Position numbers and translations under genes: made by a program. DNA of 64,000 nt, from assembly GCA_937951615.1 (NCBI GenBank), contig CALFBH010000079.1, forward strand, positions 37,628-101,627. The letters run 5' to 3'. Shown piece after piece: positions 55,361 to 64,000 of the stretch. Below the pieces are notes generated by a model. That model was given only the letters and a program-made list of their open reading frames with translations. It made no database searches and had not been told where the DNA came from. Each line of letters starts with the position of its first letter. Positions within the stretch are counted from its first letter, which is position 1. The stretch is from an uncultured Saprospiraceae bacterium. Lineage in GTDB: Bacteria > Bacteroidota > Bacteroidia > Chitinophagales > Saprospiraceae.

Positions 55361-56128
55361 ATGCCACTATCATCAGAAACACTATTTCACTTTACAAGCA
55401 AGTATGAATACTTAACCAGTATTTTGACAGGAGCTTTTTTTCCAAGATTTTCACTCGAAACAATTGAATCGAAAAATAGGGATGATGGGAAATTAAAAAC
55501 AATTAATAAAGGAGTACCAATGGTTTGTTTTTGTGATATTCCACTAAGCCAAGTTAAAGATCATATTAACTTCTATGGCTCTTATGGCATTGGTTTGAAA
55601 AAACAATGGGGACAAAGCAAAGGTCTTAATCCTCTAATTTATTTAGACAAAGACTCTAATCTTAGCGACCATATTGTAGACATGAGTTATGAAATATTCA
55701 AGCCAGAATTTAAAAACAAGCCAGAATTTAAAAAATTAAAAGCAGCTTATCATGATATTGTAAGGTATACTAAACCTTATACAGGGCAAAATATTAATAG
55801 GAAAACAGGAAACTTAATTGAGAACTATAATTTTTATAATGAAAAGGAATGGCGATATGTACCTAAGATAGACGATCATGATGCGGAAAATATATATTTA
55901 AAAAAAGATCAATATGATGATTTTGCTTATCGGACTAAGCAAAACAAGTTGATGGAATCAAAAAAAATAACCTTTAAACCTAATGATATTTCATACATCA
56001 TAGTAAAAGAAGATTACGAAGTAGAAAGAATTATGGAATGCATTGAAGGATTAGGTCATAGCTATAAAGATACAAAAAGACTAATTTCAAAGATTCAAAC
56101 AAATCATCAAATCATGTTTGACTTTTAA
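55361..56128 (+). CDS. AbiGi-like protein (putative abortive-infection antitoxin family)
   Basis: A 255-residue protein with the pattern of the AbiGi family: LFHFTSKYEYLTSILTGAFFPRFSLE at the start, then VPMVCFCDIPLSQVKDHINFYGSYGIGLKKQWG and GLNPLIYL, and an EKEWRYVP segment towards the C-terminus. AbiGi is described as the antitoxin half of a phage abortive-infection pair. No candidate AbiGii toxin lies next to it, so it is either a solitary member or acts differently. The start was set at the ATG 55361. The codons before it have no similarity. The gene is A+T rich relative to the neighbouring pfa operon, which suggests transfer. Confidence 0.75.
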   Translation: MPLSSETLFHFTSKYEYLTSILTGAFFPRFSLETIESKNRDDGKLKTINKGVPMVCFCDIPLSQVKDHINFYGSYGIGLKKQWGQSKGLNPLIYLDKDSNLSDHIVDMSYEIFKPEFKNKPEFKKLKAAYHDIVRYTKPYTGQNINRKTGNLIENYNFYNEKEWRYVPKIDDHDAENIYLKKDQYDDFAYRTKQNKLMESKKITFKPNDISYIIVKEDYEVERIMECIEGLGHSYKDTKRLISKIQTNHQIMFDF

Positions 56129-56417
56129 ATCCGAAAGCAGGTGATAACAAATAAGAGCAGCCCCCAGCATGAAGCTGATATTGTACGAAAAAAATGCACA
56201 GTTTTGCCGTCCCATTCGCCCATGGTTAAAACCATTGGCTACCAGATAGATCGTGTCTACGACACTTTGTTAAGCTGTCATTTGAAGGGCTATTCAAGTC
56301 GCGGATCCTTTTTGAATGACTCTTTGGATAATAAAACGAGCATTTTTAGCATAATCCAGAGAATTGAGATCAATGTCCCAAAATAAATAGCTTGGTAAAG
56401 TCATAATTTAGGTAAAT
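56129..56417. other. Intergenic stretch without a supported gene
   Basis: An 81-codon GTG-started frame (56141-56386) exists, but it has no recognisable domain, uneven codon use and no supporting context. I see no repeat or hairpin here. Confidence 0.4.
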
Positions 56418-56837
56418 TTAAAAACTTGAAAGCATTGCTAAGCCCCCAAATGCCAGAGCAAGTGCTAAAAATACAAGATATATAACCACTAAAATTCCAA
56501 TGTATTTCCAAAATGATTTATTTTTAATAAAACCTTCTTCCAGATATGCCATATCGTGTGTGGCTGTATATTGGCGAAATGCATTTGCTGCCTGATATAA
56601 ATAATTCAAAGGCGGTAAAGTAATGGCAAAAACTATTAGCATACCAATGATGATGCTTATTATTTCGCCAGGAGCTTGTGTTATCATCCAAACAAGCATA
56701 CCCATCATTAATAACATAAACAAGCCTCCAATAATACTCACGATGAACATTAGATTGCCTATACTTTTAATGTGTGATTTTGCCTTTACGGTTAAGTGTT
56801 CTTTGGGATTAGTGGGAAAGTCATCGTAGTTTTCCAT
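56418..56837 (-). CDS. DUF5362-like membrane protein
   Basis: A 139-residue protein with a cytoplasmic N-terminus and probably four transmembrane segments (about residues 27-52, 60-85 and 108-135, the last long enough for more than one pass). The soluble stretch YLYQAANAFRQYTATHDMAYLEEGFIKNKSFWKYIGI between the helices is shared in pattern with the upstream neighbour. It is probably a tandem paralogue of that gene and co-transcribed with it (44-base gap). The family has no established function. Confidence 0.75.
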   Translation of the reverse strand: MENYDDFPTNPKEHLTVKAKSHIKSIGNLMFIVSIIGGLFMLLMMGMLVWMITQAPGEIISIIIGMLIVFAITLPPLNYLYQAANAFRQYTATHDMAYLEEGFIKNKSFWKYIGILVVIYLVFLALALAFGGLAMLSSF

Positions 56838-56881
56838 GATTTTTTGTTTTTAATAGATTAGAAATGGAATTTAAATAGATG

Positions 56882-57322
56882 CTAAAGCAGATTAAATAAA
56901 TCCAGGAATCGACTAGTGCCCATACTTGCCATAATAATGCCGGAAAGTATAGAAAATGCAAAAGAGACACAGACCAATAACCAGTAATTTTTATATTTAC
57001 CAAGTGCCTGTTCCAATGCGACAGGGTTTTCGTGTTGGGTAAACTGTTTAATCTTGCCAGCGGATTGAATGAGAAAAAGATAGGTCGTGAAACTGATGGC
57101 TGTACTGATGATTGTACTAATAATCGAGAAAGTCATTAGCGTTTTTCCGCTAATTTGCGACCAGGTATTAAAAGTATAGATAGTACTAAGGATGCCAATC
57201 AGGACAACAATAAAACCCATCACTCCCAGAAATATCATCCAGGGACGAGTTTGTTGAAGTGCCTGAATACATCTACTGCTCAGACCATCTGCGCCCATCG
57301 AAATATTGTCTAAAGGTTCCAT
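56882..57322 (-). CDS. DUF5362-like membrane protein, paralogue of the next gene
   Basis: A 146-residue protein with transmembrane segments at about 27-52, 62-88 and 113-137. It has the intermembrane motif QSAGKIKQFTQHENPVALEQALGKYKNYWLL, matching the layout AANAFRQYTATHDMAYLEEGFIKNKSFWKY of the downstream protein. The two probably arose by duplication. It is preceded by lysA on the same strand with a 54-base gap. No function can be assigned. Confidence 0.75.
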   Translation of the reverse strand: MEPLDNISMGADGLSSRCIQALQQTRPWMIFLGVMGFIVVLIGILSTIYTFNTWSQISGKTLMTFSIISTIISTAISFTTYLFLIQSAGKIKQFTQHENPVALEQALGKYKNYWLLVCVSFAFSILSGIIMASMGTSRFLDLFNLL

Positions 57323-57376
57323 ATTGATTTTTTTTAGAATTAATTATTTTAACGTAAATATACATAATCACTAGAA

Positions 57377-58618
57377 TTAATGTACGCTTTTTATTGGTTT
57401 TTTCGAGCGTTGAGATATTGCCTCCAGCTCCACTTCCACTTGCCCTTTCAGCAAATCCTCAAAAGTTTCCCGTTCTCGAATCAGGTAATCCTGACCTTTA
57501 TACACGAGGACTTCTGCCGGGCGGTAGCGGGAATTATAATTGGAAGCCATGCTGAAACAATAGGCGCCCGCATTGCGGAAAACCAGAATATCGTTTTTGC
57601 GAACTTCATTGATAATGCGGTCTGCGCCAAAAGTATCGGTTTCGCAAATATAGCCGACAACCGTGTAGATCTTCTGGTCGCCGTTTGGATTGCTGATGTT
57701 TTCGATTTCGTGATGAGCATCGTAAAACATCGGGCGAATCAGGTGATTGAACCCCGTATCAATGCCGACAAAAGTACAGGCGGTGGTTTGTTTGACAACA
57801 TTTACATTGGCGAGAAAATAACCTGCTTCGCTGACCATATATTTGCCCGGCTCAAAACGCAGCGTTAAGTCTTTGCCAATTTCTTTGCAAAAAGCATTAA
57901 AACGCTCGCTGAATATTTTACCAAATTGTTCAATATTCGTGTATAAGCCACCTTCTTTGTATTTGACCTTAAAACCACTGCCAAAATCAATATAAGTCAG
58001 GTCTTCAAAACTATCTGCAACCGAGAAAATCAAATCTGCGGCTTTGATAAAGACATCTGGATCCAGAATATCTGAGCCAGAATGTACATGCAGCCCCACG
58101 ACAGGAATATTCAGTCGGCGCACAATCCGATTCACCAAAGGCATTTGATGAATGGAAATGCCAAATTTGGAATCAATATGTCCAACAGAAATTTTCGAAT
58201 GACCACCTGCCATCAGGTGCGGATTGATGCGGACACAAAGCGGCAAACCAGGATGATTGATGCCCAGATATTCCAGCATTTGTATATTATCGACATTGAT
58301 TTTGACACCGTATTCAATGGCTTTGTCAAACTCCTGTTCGCTGACATTATTGGGCGTATAAATAATATCTTCAGCCGCAAAACCTGCCTTCATGCCCAAT
58401 CGAACTTCCTGAATGGACACACAATCTAAACCCGCTCCCATGTTTTTAAAAAGCTTGAGAATAGAAAGATTGCTCAATGCTTTACACGCATAATGTATCT
58501 TTAAATCATGTACATCAAAAGCATCATAAAAGCTTTGGTATTTCTCCATGATTTTTTCGGCATCATAGACGTAAAGTGGTGTGTCGTATTCCTGGGCGAG
58601 TTGCTGGAAGTTAATCAT
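57377..58618 (-). CDS. lysA: Diaminopimelate decarboxylase LysA
   Basis: PLP-dependent decarboxylation of meso-diaminopimelate to L-lysine, the last step of lysine synthesis. The 413-residue protein has the PLP lysine K46 in HYACKALSN, the HVHSGSD loop, the FGSGFKVKY glycine-rich phosphate-binding strand and the C-terminal CETDTFGADR with the substrate-contacting cysteine from the other subunit. Length is typical. Other alanine-racemase-fold decarboxylases (ornithine/arginine) are less likely, given the CESxD-type motif. No other lysine genes are adjacent. Confidence 0.93.
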   Translation of the reverse strand: MINFQQLAQEYDTPLYVYDAEKIMEKYQSFYDAFDVHDLKIHYACKALSNLSILKLFKNMGAGLDCVSIQEVRLGMKAGFAAEDIIYTPNNVSEQEFDKAIEYGVKINVDNIQMLEYLGINHPGLPLCVRINPHLMAGGHSKISVGHIDSKFGISIHQMPLVNRIVRRLNIPVVGLHVHSGSDILDPDVFIKAADLIFSVADSFEDLTYIDFGSGFKVKYKEGGLYTNIEQFGKIFSERFNAFCKEIGKDLTLRFEPGKYMVSEAGYFLANVNVVKQTTACTFVGIDTGFNHLIRPMFYDAHHEIENISNPNGDQKIYTVVGYICETDTFGADRIINEVRKNDILVFRNAGAYCFSMASNYNSRYRPAEVLVYKGQDYLIRERETFEDLLKGQVEVELEAISQRSKKPIKSVH

Positions 58619-58665
58619 CGGTTTATATTTTAGCCGACAAAGCTACAAGTATTTTTCTTTTTTAT

Positions 58666-59379
58666 TTATACAAAAGTTACCATATTTTTTTCTAGGTGCG
58701 GAAGCTCGTTGAAAGTCAAAAGGTTAATCTTATCTCTTGAATATAAAAAAGTGCTGAAAGAAGTATTGCGTACAGAAGAGCTGGTTCGGGCAATTCGTTT
58801 TTGATCTTCCATGCCGAGTATTTCTGCGGTGATAGAACTCAGTGTACCGCCTGAAGTAAAGATGCCAATTGTTTCGCCTTTTTTGGTCTGTTCTAGGATC
58901 TTAGCTAAGGCATCTTTGGTGTCTTTTCGGAAAGCCTGCCAGGATTCTACCGTGGGGACTTTAATGTTGTCTTCGACCCATTGCTCCATGAAATGTTCAA
59001 AAATTTGCAAGCTGTTTTTTCTTTTTAGATCAGGATTTGACTGGATTTCTTCATGCCATTTTTTGATTTTTGGATTGCTATGTATCAAGTCAGGAAAGGC
59101 TGTTTTCAAAGCCTCTGAGCAGGAATGTTCTTTTAAGTTTTGAAGTATAACGGGCTTTGGAATGTCGAGCTTTTTTTGGGTATAAATACGGCTAACAATT
59201 TCGCAAGTATGTTTTTGTCGCACGAGCGGCCCGGTGAAAATTTTGTCAAACTGAATGTTCTTTTCAGTTAGGTATTCACCTAGTATGGCGGACTGTTTTT
59301 GTCCGAGGTCAGAAAGTTGATCGTAATTGACTGCACCATAAGAAGCTTGGGCATGGCGGAAAAAATATAGTTTACTCAC
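58666..59379 (-). CDS. Histidine phosphatase family protein (phosphoglycerate-mutase-like)
   Basis: A 237-residue member of the branch-1 histidine phosphatase superfamily. The RHG-type motif is FFRHAQASYG at the N-terminus with the phosphorylated histidine at residue 9. The second conserved histidine/serine region is GIFTSGGTLSSI, where the usual H is replaced by S-G, so catalytic competence needs care. LSDLGQKQSAILGEYL is the typical third element. The open frame reaches 14 codons further, but the GTG at 59379 gives the family-like start VSKLYFFRHAQ. The substrate is unknown. Confidence 0.85.
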   Translation of the reverse strand: MSKLYFFRHAQASYGAVNYDQLSDLGQKQSAILGEYLTEKNIQFDKIFTGPLVRQKHTCEIVSRIYTQKKLDIPKPVILQNLKEHSCSEALKTAFPDLIHSNPKIKKWHEEIQSNPDLKRKNSLQIFEHFMEQWVEDNIKVPTVESWQAFRKDTKDALAKILEQTKKGETIGIFTSGGTLSSITAEILGMEDQKRIARTSSSVRNTSFSTFLYSRDKINLLTFNELPHLEKNMVTFV

Positions 59380-59450
59380 GTTGTAATGGTTTAATATTTT
59401 ACAGCAGGATAAGTGCTGCAAATTTACATTATTTAATAAGTTAATTTGGC

Positions 59451-59508
59451 AAATTACGAATTACGAACGAATCAACCAATCACCAATAAATCAACACCGC
59501 AACAACCA
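59451..59508 (+). repeat. Mixed family D/A repeat arm
   Basis: AATTACGAATTACGAACGAA, ATCAACCAATCACCAATAA and ATCAACACCGCAACAACC follow one another and end at an ATG (59508) that opens only a five-codon frame. Here units of two repeat families are fused in one arm, 110 bases before the subtilase start. Confidence 0.75.
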
Positions 59509-59617
59509 TGTCACAAAACGCATTTTAAACAAATAGTAAAATAATGTCAGATGATTATCTTTAGTGACATTCATGTTCCGATATTCTTTTTTATTCATCT
59601 TCCACAACCGAAAGAAA

Positions 59618-62600
59618 ATGAGACGCGCTTTAATGGTTCTAATGGGAATGGTTTGTCTGGTATCAACAAAGGCACAATTGCCAAATAAACAGGGGGAAAC
59701 ATCGGAAATAGGTTTGCGATATTCGTCTGTTGCCCCACAGCTTATCTATCCAACAACAGAAAAGATAGTCACACGATTCCCACAAGCGGATTTCGAAAGA
59801 CAAAGCTATCTTATGCTCCAATTTGAAGAAATTCCAAGTTTAATCCAACAAAAAAAACTAGCCGAAAAGGGTATTTTTATTATACAATTTGTAGCTGATC
59901 GTAGCTATATCGTTCGCTTGTCTGGTCAATTGACAATGAAGGACTTGCACGAAGTGAACGCGCAAAGTGTTGCGCCAATACCAGCCCGAAGCAAATTGGC
60001 ACCTGCTTTACAATCCGAAGCACTTTTGCCAGCACATACTTGTACTGCCGATGGGGCTGTTCTTGTGCTTGCTCGTTATTTTCAGGGAATTGAAGATAAG
60101 CTGGAGAAGGCTTTTGACCTGCCTTATATGGAGGTGGAAAATATAGATACCAAACAACGAATATTGAGGCTGGCACTTCCCTTTGCGAGTTTGGAAACAT
60201 TGGCAGCATTGCCTTATATAGAAAGCATTCATCCCGTTTTGGGCAAACCTCAACTCACTGCTTTCAATGGACGTGGACAGCATAATGTAGAGTATGCACA
60301 ACAGGTGTATGGACTGACGGGAAGCGGTGTCACAGTTGGTGTAGGCGACCAGGGCAAACTGATACATGCAGATGCACAAAATCGAGTTATCAATTACGAA
60401 ACAGACTACTACTGGCATGGCTCCATGATTGCGGGGGTCATCAGTGGTGCGGGGAATATACGCGAGTCCTACAAAGGTATGGCGCCGGGCTGCACGGTTA
60501 TTACCGATTTTGCGAATGAGATACTGGACAGCCTGCCGAATTACTACAGCAATCACGGGATGGTGCTGACAAATAATGCGTATAAATTTAATACATTTGA
60601 TTGTGCGGAGTTTGGAAATTATAATGTCTATAGCGGGCTAGTGGATCAGCAATTACTGGATTATCCAGATGTGTTGCATGTCTTTTCTTCTGCCAATGAT
60701 GCCTTAATCAATGTGAATGGCTGCAATGGCTATCCGCCCAAATATGCGACGCTGCCTTCTTTTCAAAATGTAGGTAAAAATGTACTGACGGTTGGCGGCA
60801 TTCGATATGATAATACAGAATATTTGTCTTCCAGTCGTGGCCCGGCTACGGATGGGCGATTAAAACCCGAAATTGTAGCGAAAGCCCTCAATGTATATGG
60901 AGCAACTTCTGTGAATGGCAATGCGAATAGTTATAGCGGAGGTTACGGTACTAGCTTTGCAGTCCCTACGGTAGTTGGTGTGCTGGCTTTGATGTATGAG
61001 CAATACAAAAAGCAGTATAATGGCATCCATCCACCTGCTGCGCTGATGAAATCTATTGCCTGCAACACAGCTGATGATGTGGGCAATCCTGGTCCTGATT
61101 TTTTGTATGGCTATGGACGTATCAATGCTGAAAAAGCCATTTCAGTACTGGAAAATGAACAGTTTTTTAGTGATTCATTAGCGCAAAGCGAAGAAAATAC
61201 ACAGGTTTTTATCATTCCGCCTGGTTTGCGACAAGCCCGTATTATGCTCTACTGGGCAGATGTGCCAGGCAGTGCAATGGCGACTAAAGCACTGGTCAAT
61301 GACCTGGATATAAGCCTAGTCGCTCAGGACGGAACAATGCACCTGCCCTGGGTCTTGGATGCCTCGCCAACAGGCTGCCTGAATGATGCTGTAAAAGGCA
61401 TAGACACCCTCAATAACATGGAACAAATCACATTGGATAATCCGCCAGCAGGGACCTATATTTTAAAAGTAGAAGGCAGTCAAATTCCAGTCGGAAAGCA
61501 GATCTATCACATCAATTATCTCTTTGTAGAAGACAGTGTAGAATTTTCCTATCCGATAGGTGGGGAGGGGCTTCGCGCCAATGCGTATATGTATGTCTAT
61601 TGGAATTCTTTGGATGTGCAAAACGATTTTGCGCTGTCTTATTCGCTGGATGATGGAGCAAACTGGATGCTCATCAATGACGCGATTGCAGGTGCAGACC
61701 GCTATTTGCGCTGGACGCTGCCCACTGTATTTTCAGATCAGGTGCGGATGAAGATGACGCAGGGTAATAATACGACGATTAGTGAACGTTTTTCGATTAG
61801 CAAAAGACCAAGCGTGACTGCCACTGCATTTTGCAACCAGACTGTCGAAGTCTGCTGGGATGCTATTCCTGGAGCGGAAGCTTATCAGGTGTATCAACTG
61901 GCACCTGTCGATACTTTTATACAGGCTATAGATACAGTGTGTAGTTTGTGTCATAGTATGCAGGTGATGGAGACAGACACTTCGACTTACTGGTACAGTG
62001 TGCGGGCTTTATTCAATAATAAACAGGCTGGAGAACGGGCTTATGCGACGAAAATAGATGCTTTTCCGGCTAATCCGCCTAACTTCAATTTCTCTTATGT
62101 CAATGACTCGACTTGTTATCAGTTTTATAGCACATTGCCCGACAATATTCCAGTAGAGTGGGATTTTGGCGATGGAACGACGGATACTTATTTCAAACCT
62201 GAAAAAGAATTTGCAATAGCAGGAAATTACACGGTTTGCCTGAGGGCTAATTTTGACTGCGACACGATACAAAGCTGCCAAATCCTGAATATCGACCCGC
62301 CCAACTGGACTTTGTCTGTATCGGATATGCAGATATTTTGCAATGATACCATTTCATTTACACCGCAATCTGAATGTCTGGAAAATATACCAGAACTGGG
62401 AGAAACTGTGCGTGGTCAGTGGTTTTATTTCAAAGGAATTGGGGACACCATCAGCCTGTCCACTTGCCACCCGACGACGCAGCCCGATACCCGTTTGCAT
62501 GTATTTGAAATGAATTGTGGCTGGACTTTATTGGATAAAAATGAAAATAATTCTGGCTGTGTTCCTGCTGCTACTTTGAGTTTGCCAACTACGCTTGGAC

Positions 62601-63406
62601 AAATTTATAGAGTATTGGTCAGCAGTAGAGATTTTGAAGAAGGAAATATTACTTTGTCCATGAATTGTGCCGCAGCACCCGATTTACAAATTTATGCGAT
62701 GCTGGAAGGTCCGTATAACAGCAACACTGGACGCATGAATACCCGGCTCAAGATGTGGGGGATTCTGCCCGGACAAATACCGGTTTTTCCCGCAGCACCG
62801 ACACCGCCTGGACAACCTTATAATATACCGCCCTGGAATCATGAAGGTACAGAAGGTAGCAATTTTACGGATACAGATTATGCAAGTATTGCACAGCAAA
62901 ATAATAATATGCAGGTCGTGGACTGGGTGCTGATTACTTTTTCAGAAGATATTTTTGGAGAACAGGAAGTCCACAAAACTGCAGCATTGCTTTTAGAAAA
63001 TGGTAAAATAGTTTTTCCTGAAACTTTCTATTTGCCGAAAGGCGCAACATTCTACCTCAAGCTGCAACACCGCAATCATCTGGGCGCATTATCGCGAGCG
63101 GTGAGTTTTAGCGGTAATACGCTATCTTATGATTTTTACACGTCCAATTCTATGGTGGTTGGTAGCAATTATGGGCAACTGGAAATCGAACCTGGCGTGT
63201 GGGGACTGTATGCAGGCGATGGGGTGCAGGATGATAATCTGACAGGTTATGAAATCAATGGCGCAGATAAAAGTCTCTGGCTGAGTGAAAATGGCACATT
63301 CGGAACTTATTTGCTGTCTGATTATAATTTGGATGGTGGAACAAATGGCGGAGACAAGGTGATATGGAGTGAGAATAATGGCGTGTATTCGGCTTTGGGG
63401 AAGTAG
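59618..63406 (+). CDS. Large secreted subtilisin-like (S8) protease with PKD-like and dockerin-like ends
   Basis: A 1262-residue exported serine protease. The signal peptide ends at VSTKAQ (residue 20). The catalytic domain holds D244 (GVGDQGKL), H267 (YWHGSMIAG) and S446 (YGTSFAVPTV). After it come beta-rich domains (about 520-640 and 650-770) and a PKD-like domain VEWDFGDGTTD at about residue 850. The C-terminus lacks a clear type IX sorting signal. It ends YEINGADKSLW and DYNLDGGTNGGDKVIWSENNG, two repeats with the Asp/Asn spacing of dockerin or calcium-binding loops. A start 18 codons earlier (59564) is possible but would displace the signal peptide. Substrate unknown. Confidence 0.92.
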   Translation: MRRALMVLMGMVCLVSTKAQLPNKQGETSEIGLRYSSVAPQLIYPTTEKIVTRFPQADFERQSYLMLQFEEIPSLIQQKKLAEKGIFIIQFVADRSYIVRLSGQLTMKDLHEVNAQSVAPIPARSKLAPALQSEALLPAHTCTADGAVLVLARYFQGIEDKLEKAFDLPYMEVENIDTKQRILRLALPFASLETLAALPYIESIHPVLGKPQLTAFNGRGQHNVEYAQQVYGLTGSGVTVGVGDQGKLIHADAQNRVINYETDYYWHGSMIAGVISGAGNIRESYKGMAPGCTVITDFANEILDSLPNYYSNHGMVLTNNAYKFNTFDCAEFGNYNVYSGLVDQQLLDYPDVLHVFSSANDALINVNGCNGYPPKYATLPSFQNVGKNVLTVGGIRYDNTEYLSSSRGPATDGRLKPEIVAKALNVYGATSVNGNANSYSGGYGTSFAVPTVVGVLALMYEQYKKQYNGIHPPAALMKSIACNTADDVGNPGPDFLYGYGRINAEKAISVLENEQFFSDSLAQSEENTQVFIIPPGLRQARIMLYWADVPGSAMATKALVNDLDISLVAQDGTMHLPWVLDASPTGCLNDAVKGIDTLNNMEQITLDNPPAGTYILKVEGSQIPVGKQIYHINYLFVEDSVEFSYPIGGEGLRANAYMYVYWNSLDVQNDFALSYSLDDGANWMLINDAIAGADRYLRWTLPTVFSDQVRMKMTQGNNTTISERFSISKRPSVTATAFCNQTVEVCWDAIPGAEAYQVYQLAPVDTFIQAIDTVCSLCHSMQVMETDTSTYWYSVRALFNNKQAGERAYATKIDAFPANPPNFNFSYVNDSTCYQFYSTLPDNIPVEWDFGDGTTDTYFKPEKEFAIAGNYTVCLRANFDCDTIQSCQILNIDPPNWTLSVSDMQIFCNDTISFTPQSECLENIPELGETVRGQWFYFKGIGDTISLSTCHPTTQPDTRLHVFEMNCGWTLLDKNENNSGCVPAATLSLPTTLGQIYRVLVSSRDFEEGNITLSMNCAAAPDLQIYAMLEGPYNSNTGRMNTRLKMWGILPGQIPVFPAAPTPPGQPYNIPPWNHEGTEGSNFTDTDYASIAQQNNNMQVVDWVLITFSEDIFGEQEVHKTAALLLENGKIVFPETFYLPKGATFYLKLQHRNHLGALSRAVSFSGNTLSYDFYTSNSMVVGSNYGQLEIEPGVWGLYAGDGVQDDNLTGYEINGADKSLWLSENGTFGTYLLSDYNLDGGTNGGDKVIWSENNGVYSALGK

Positions 63407-63486
63407 GGGCGTGGTGATTGGTTGATTGGTATATTAGTGATTGGTAATTGGGGTGTTGGTGATTGGTATATTAGTAATTGGTTGAA
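63407..63486 (+). repeat. Family D repeat arm after the subtilase
   Basis: Units GTGATTGGTTGATTGGTATA and TTAGTGATTGGTAATTGG begin at the stop codon. This is the T/G-rich (left-arm) orientation. The matching right arm was not seen in the remaining 500 bases. Confidence 0.8.
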
Positions 63487-64000
63487 ATAGTTTTTTGGAA
63501 AATTGGATATAATTTTTTTAATTCAGGTGTTTTTTGTATTTTGTAGTCGAAAGAAATGCTAAATGTTAAGATGCATTTTGATGTTTTTGTCACAAAAAAA
63601 AGGTTGAAAGCCAATGCCCTAAAGGGTTTAATTTTGCGGAAAATTATTTTTTTTGTGTTAAAATGACGTTCTTTGACTTCATATTGTGACATCGTGTAAT
63701 ATCACAATTTTGGCATATTTTTTTAGATTTTATGGGATTTTGTTTTGCAAATTTAGGAAATCGACGCTTCCGATAGCTATCGGAACAAAATTTGCGACAA
63801 AATTTTGGACTTAAAAAGCTGTCATTCAGTTTTTTAAGTCTAAAACAGCCCTTTTAGACCCATGTCCAGCTAAGATGAACGAACGTTGCGTAGCAAAAAT
63901 GATTCGGTGAATCATTTTAGTGAAGAGAACCGCGACAGCGGGTGGGAGGGCAAGCTGAGGAACAGACAGGAATGTCTGTGCTACTTTACATTTAGACCCA
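63487..64000. other. Non-coding right end with palindromes and a REP-like block
   Basis: No gene is supported. A perfect 18-base palindrome TTCCGATAGCTATCGGAA lies at 63768-63785. A 10-bp hairpin AAAATGATTC/GAATCATTTT with GGT loop lies at 63896-63918, followed by AGAGAACCGCGACAGCGGG and ACAGACAGGAATGTCTGTGC, both palindromic in part. The block runs off the window and resembles a dispersed repeat. Confidence 0.6.

Noticed and set aside
56141..56386. 81-codon frame after the AbiGi-like gene as the missing toxin
   Set aside because: Too short, GTG start, no recognisable fold or toxin motif, and no similarity that I can see to AbiGii.

Overview
The window looks like a chromosomal piece of a member of the Bacteroidota, most probably the Saprospiria. 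Seen: two secreted proteins carry type IX secretion C-terminal sorting domains, start codons lack Shine-Dalgarno sequences, boxes of the TAnnTTTG type precede some genes, and there is a polyunsaturated fatty acid (PUFA) synthase operon. From established knowledge, Saprospira and Aureispira make arachidonic acid. The genus is inference. No tRNA, rRNA, CRISPR array, replication origin or standard IS transposase was recognised.

Layout. 0-10 kb: cytochrome P450, a winged-helix/PIN/membrane protein, folD, a secreted subtilase, a secreted leucine-rich-repeat-like protein and an alpha/beta hydrolase. 10-20 kb: small transaldolase, SRP RNA, glpK, a DUF885 lipoprotein, two gene remnants meeting head to head, a small membrane protein, a STAS protein, purA, hldD and cytochrome oxidase subunit III. 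20-27 kb: a PBP4-type carboxypeptidase, a GH1 glycosidase, a PorQ/PorV-like outer-membrane protein, a helix-hairpin-helix barrel protein and a DUF2452 protein. 27-34.7 kb: a form-II CO-dehydrogenase-like molybdenum hydroxylase cluster (divergent coxG, then coxS-coxL-coxM-coxD-coxE). 34.7-38.95 kb: an A+T-rich accessory island (P-loop remnant, DUF262, HEPN, Uma2 nuclease, Rpn nuclease).

38.95-55 kb: the PUFA synthase operon, transcribed leftward in the order tetR, pfaA-like (KS-AT-ACP-ACP), a KR-DH protein, a KS-CLF-AT-DH-DH protein and pfaD. The usual PfaA is split in two and the PfaB acyltransferase sits inside the PfaC-type protein. The 3' end of pfaD is duplicated on the far side of the Rpn nuclease gene, which looks like insertion of a small element into the end of pfaD. 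55-64 kb: an AbiGi-like protein, two paralogous membrane proteins, lysA, a histidine phosphatase, a 1262-residue subtilase and a non-coding end region.

The most unusual signal is between the genes. Many intergenic gaps hold one of several families of short imperfect tandem repeats, often arranged as left arm, centre, inverted right arm, with the right arm ending just before a start codon. Families with unrelated arm sequences share perfect mini-hairpins closed by three-base loops (GAA, AAA/TTT, GTA). In two genes the repeat seems to supply the GTG start codon. Many naive gene starts are extended into these repeats, so I moved several starts downstream.
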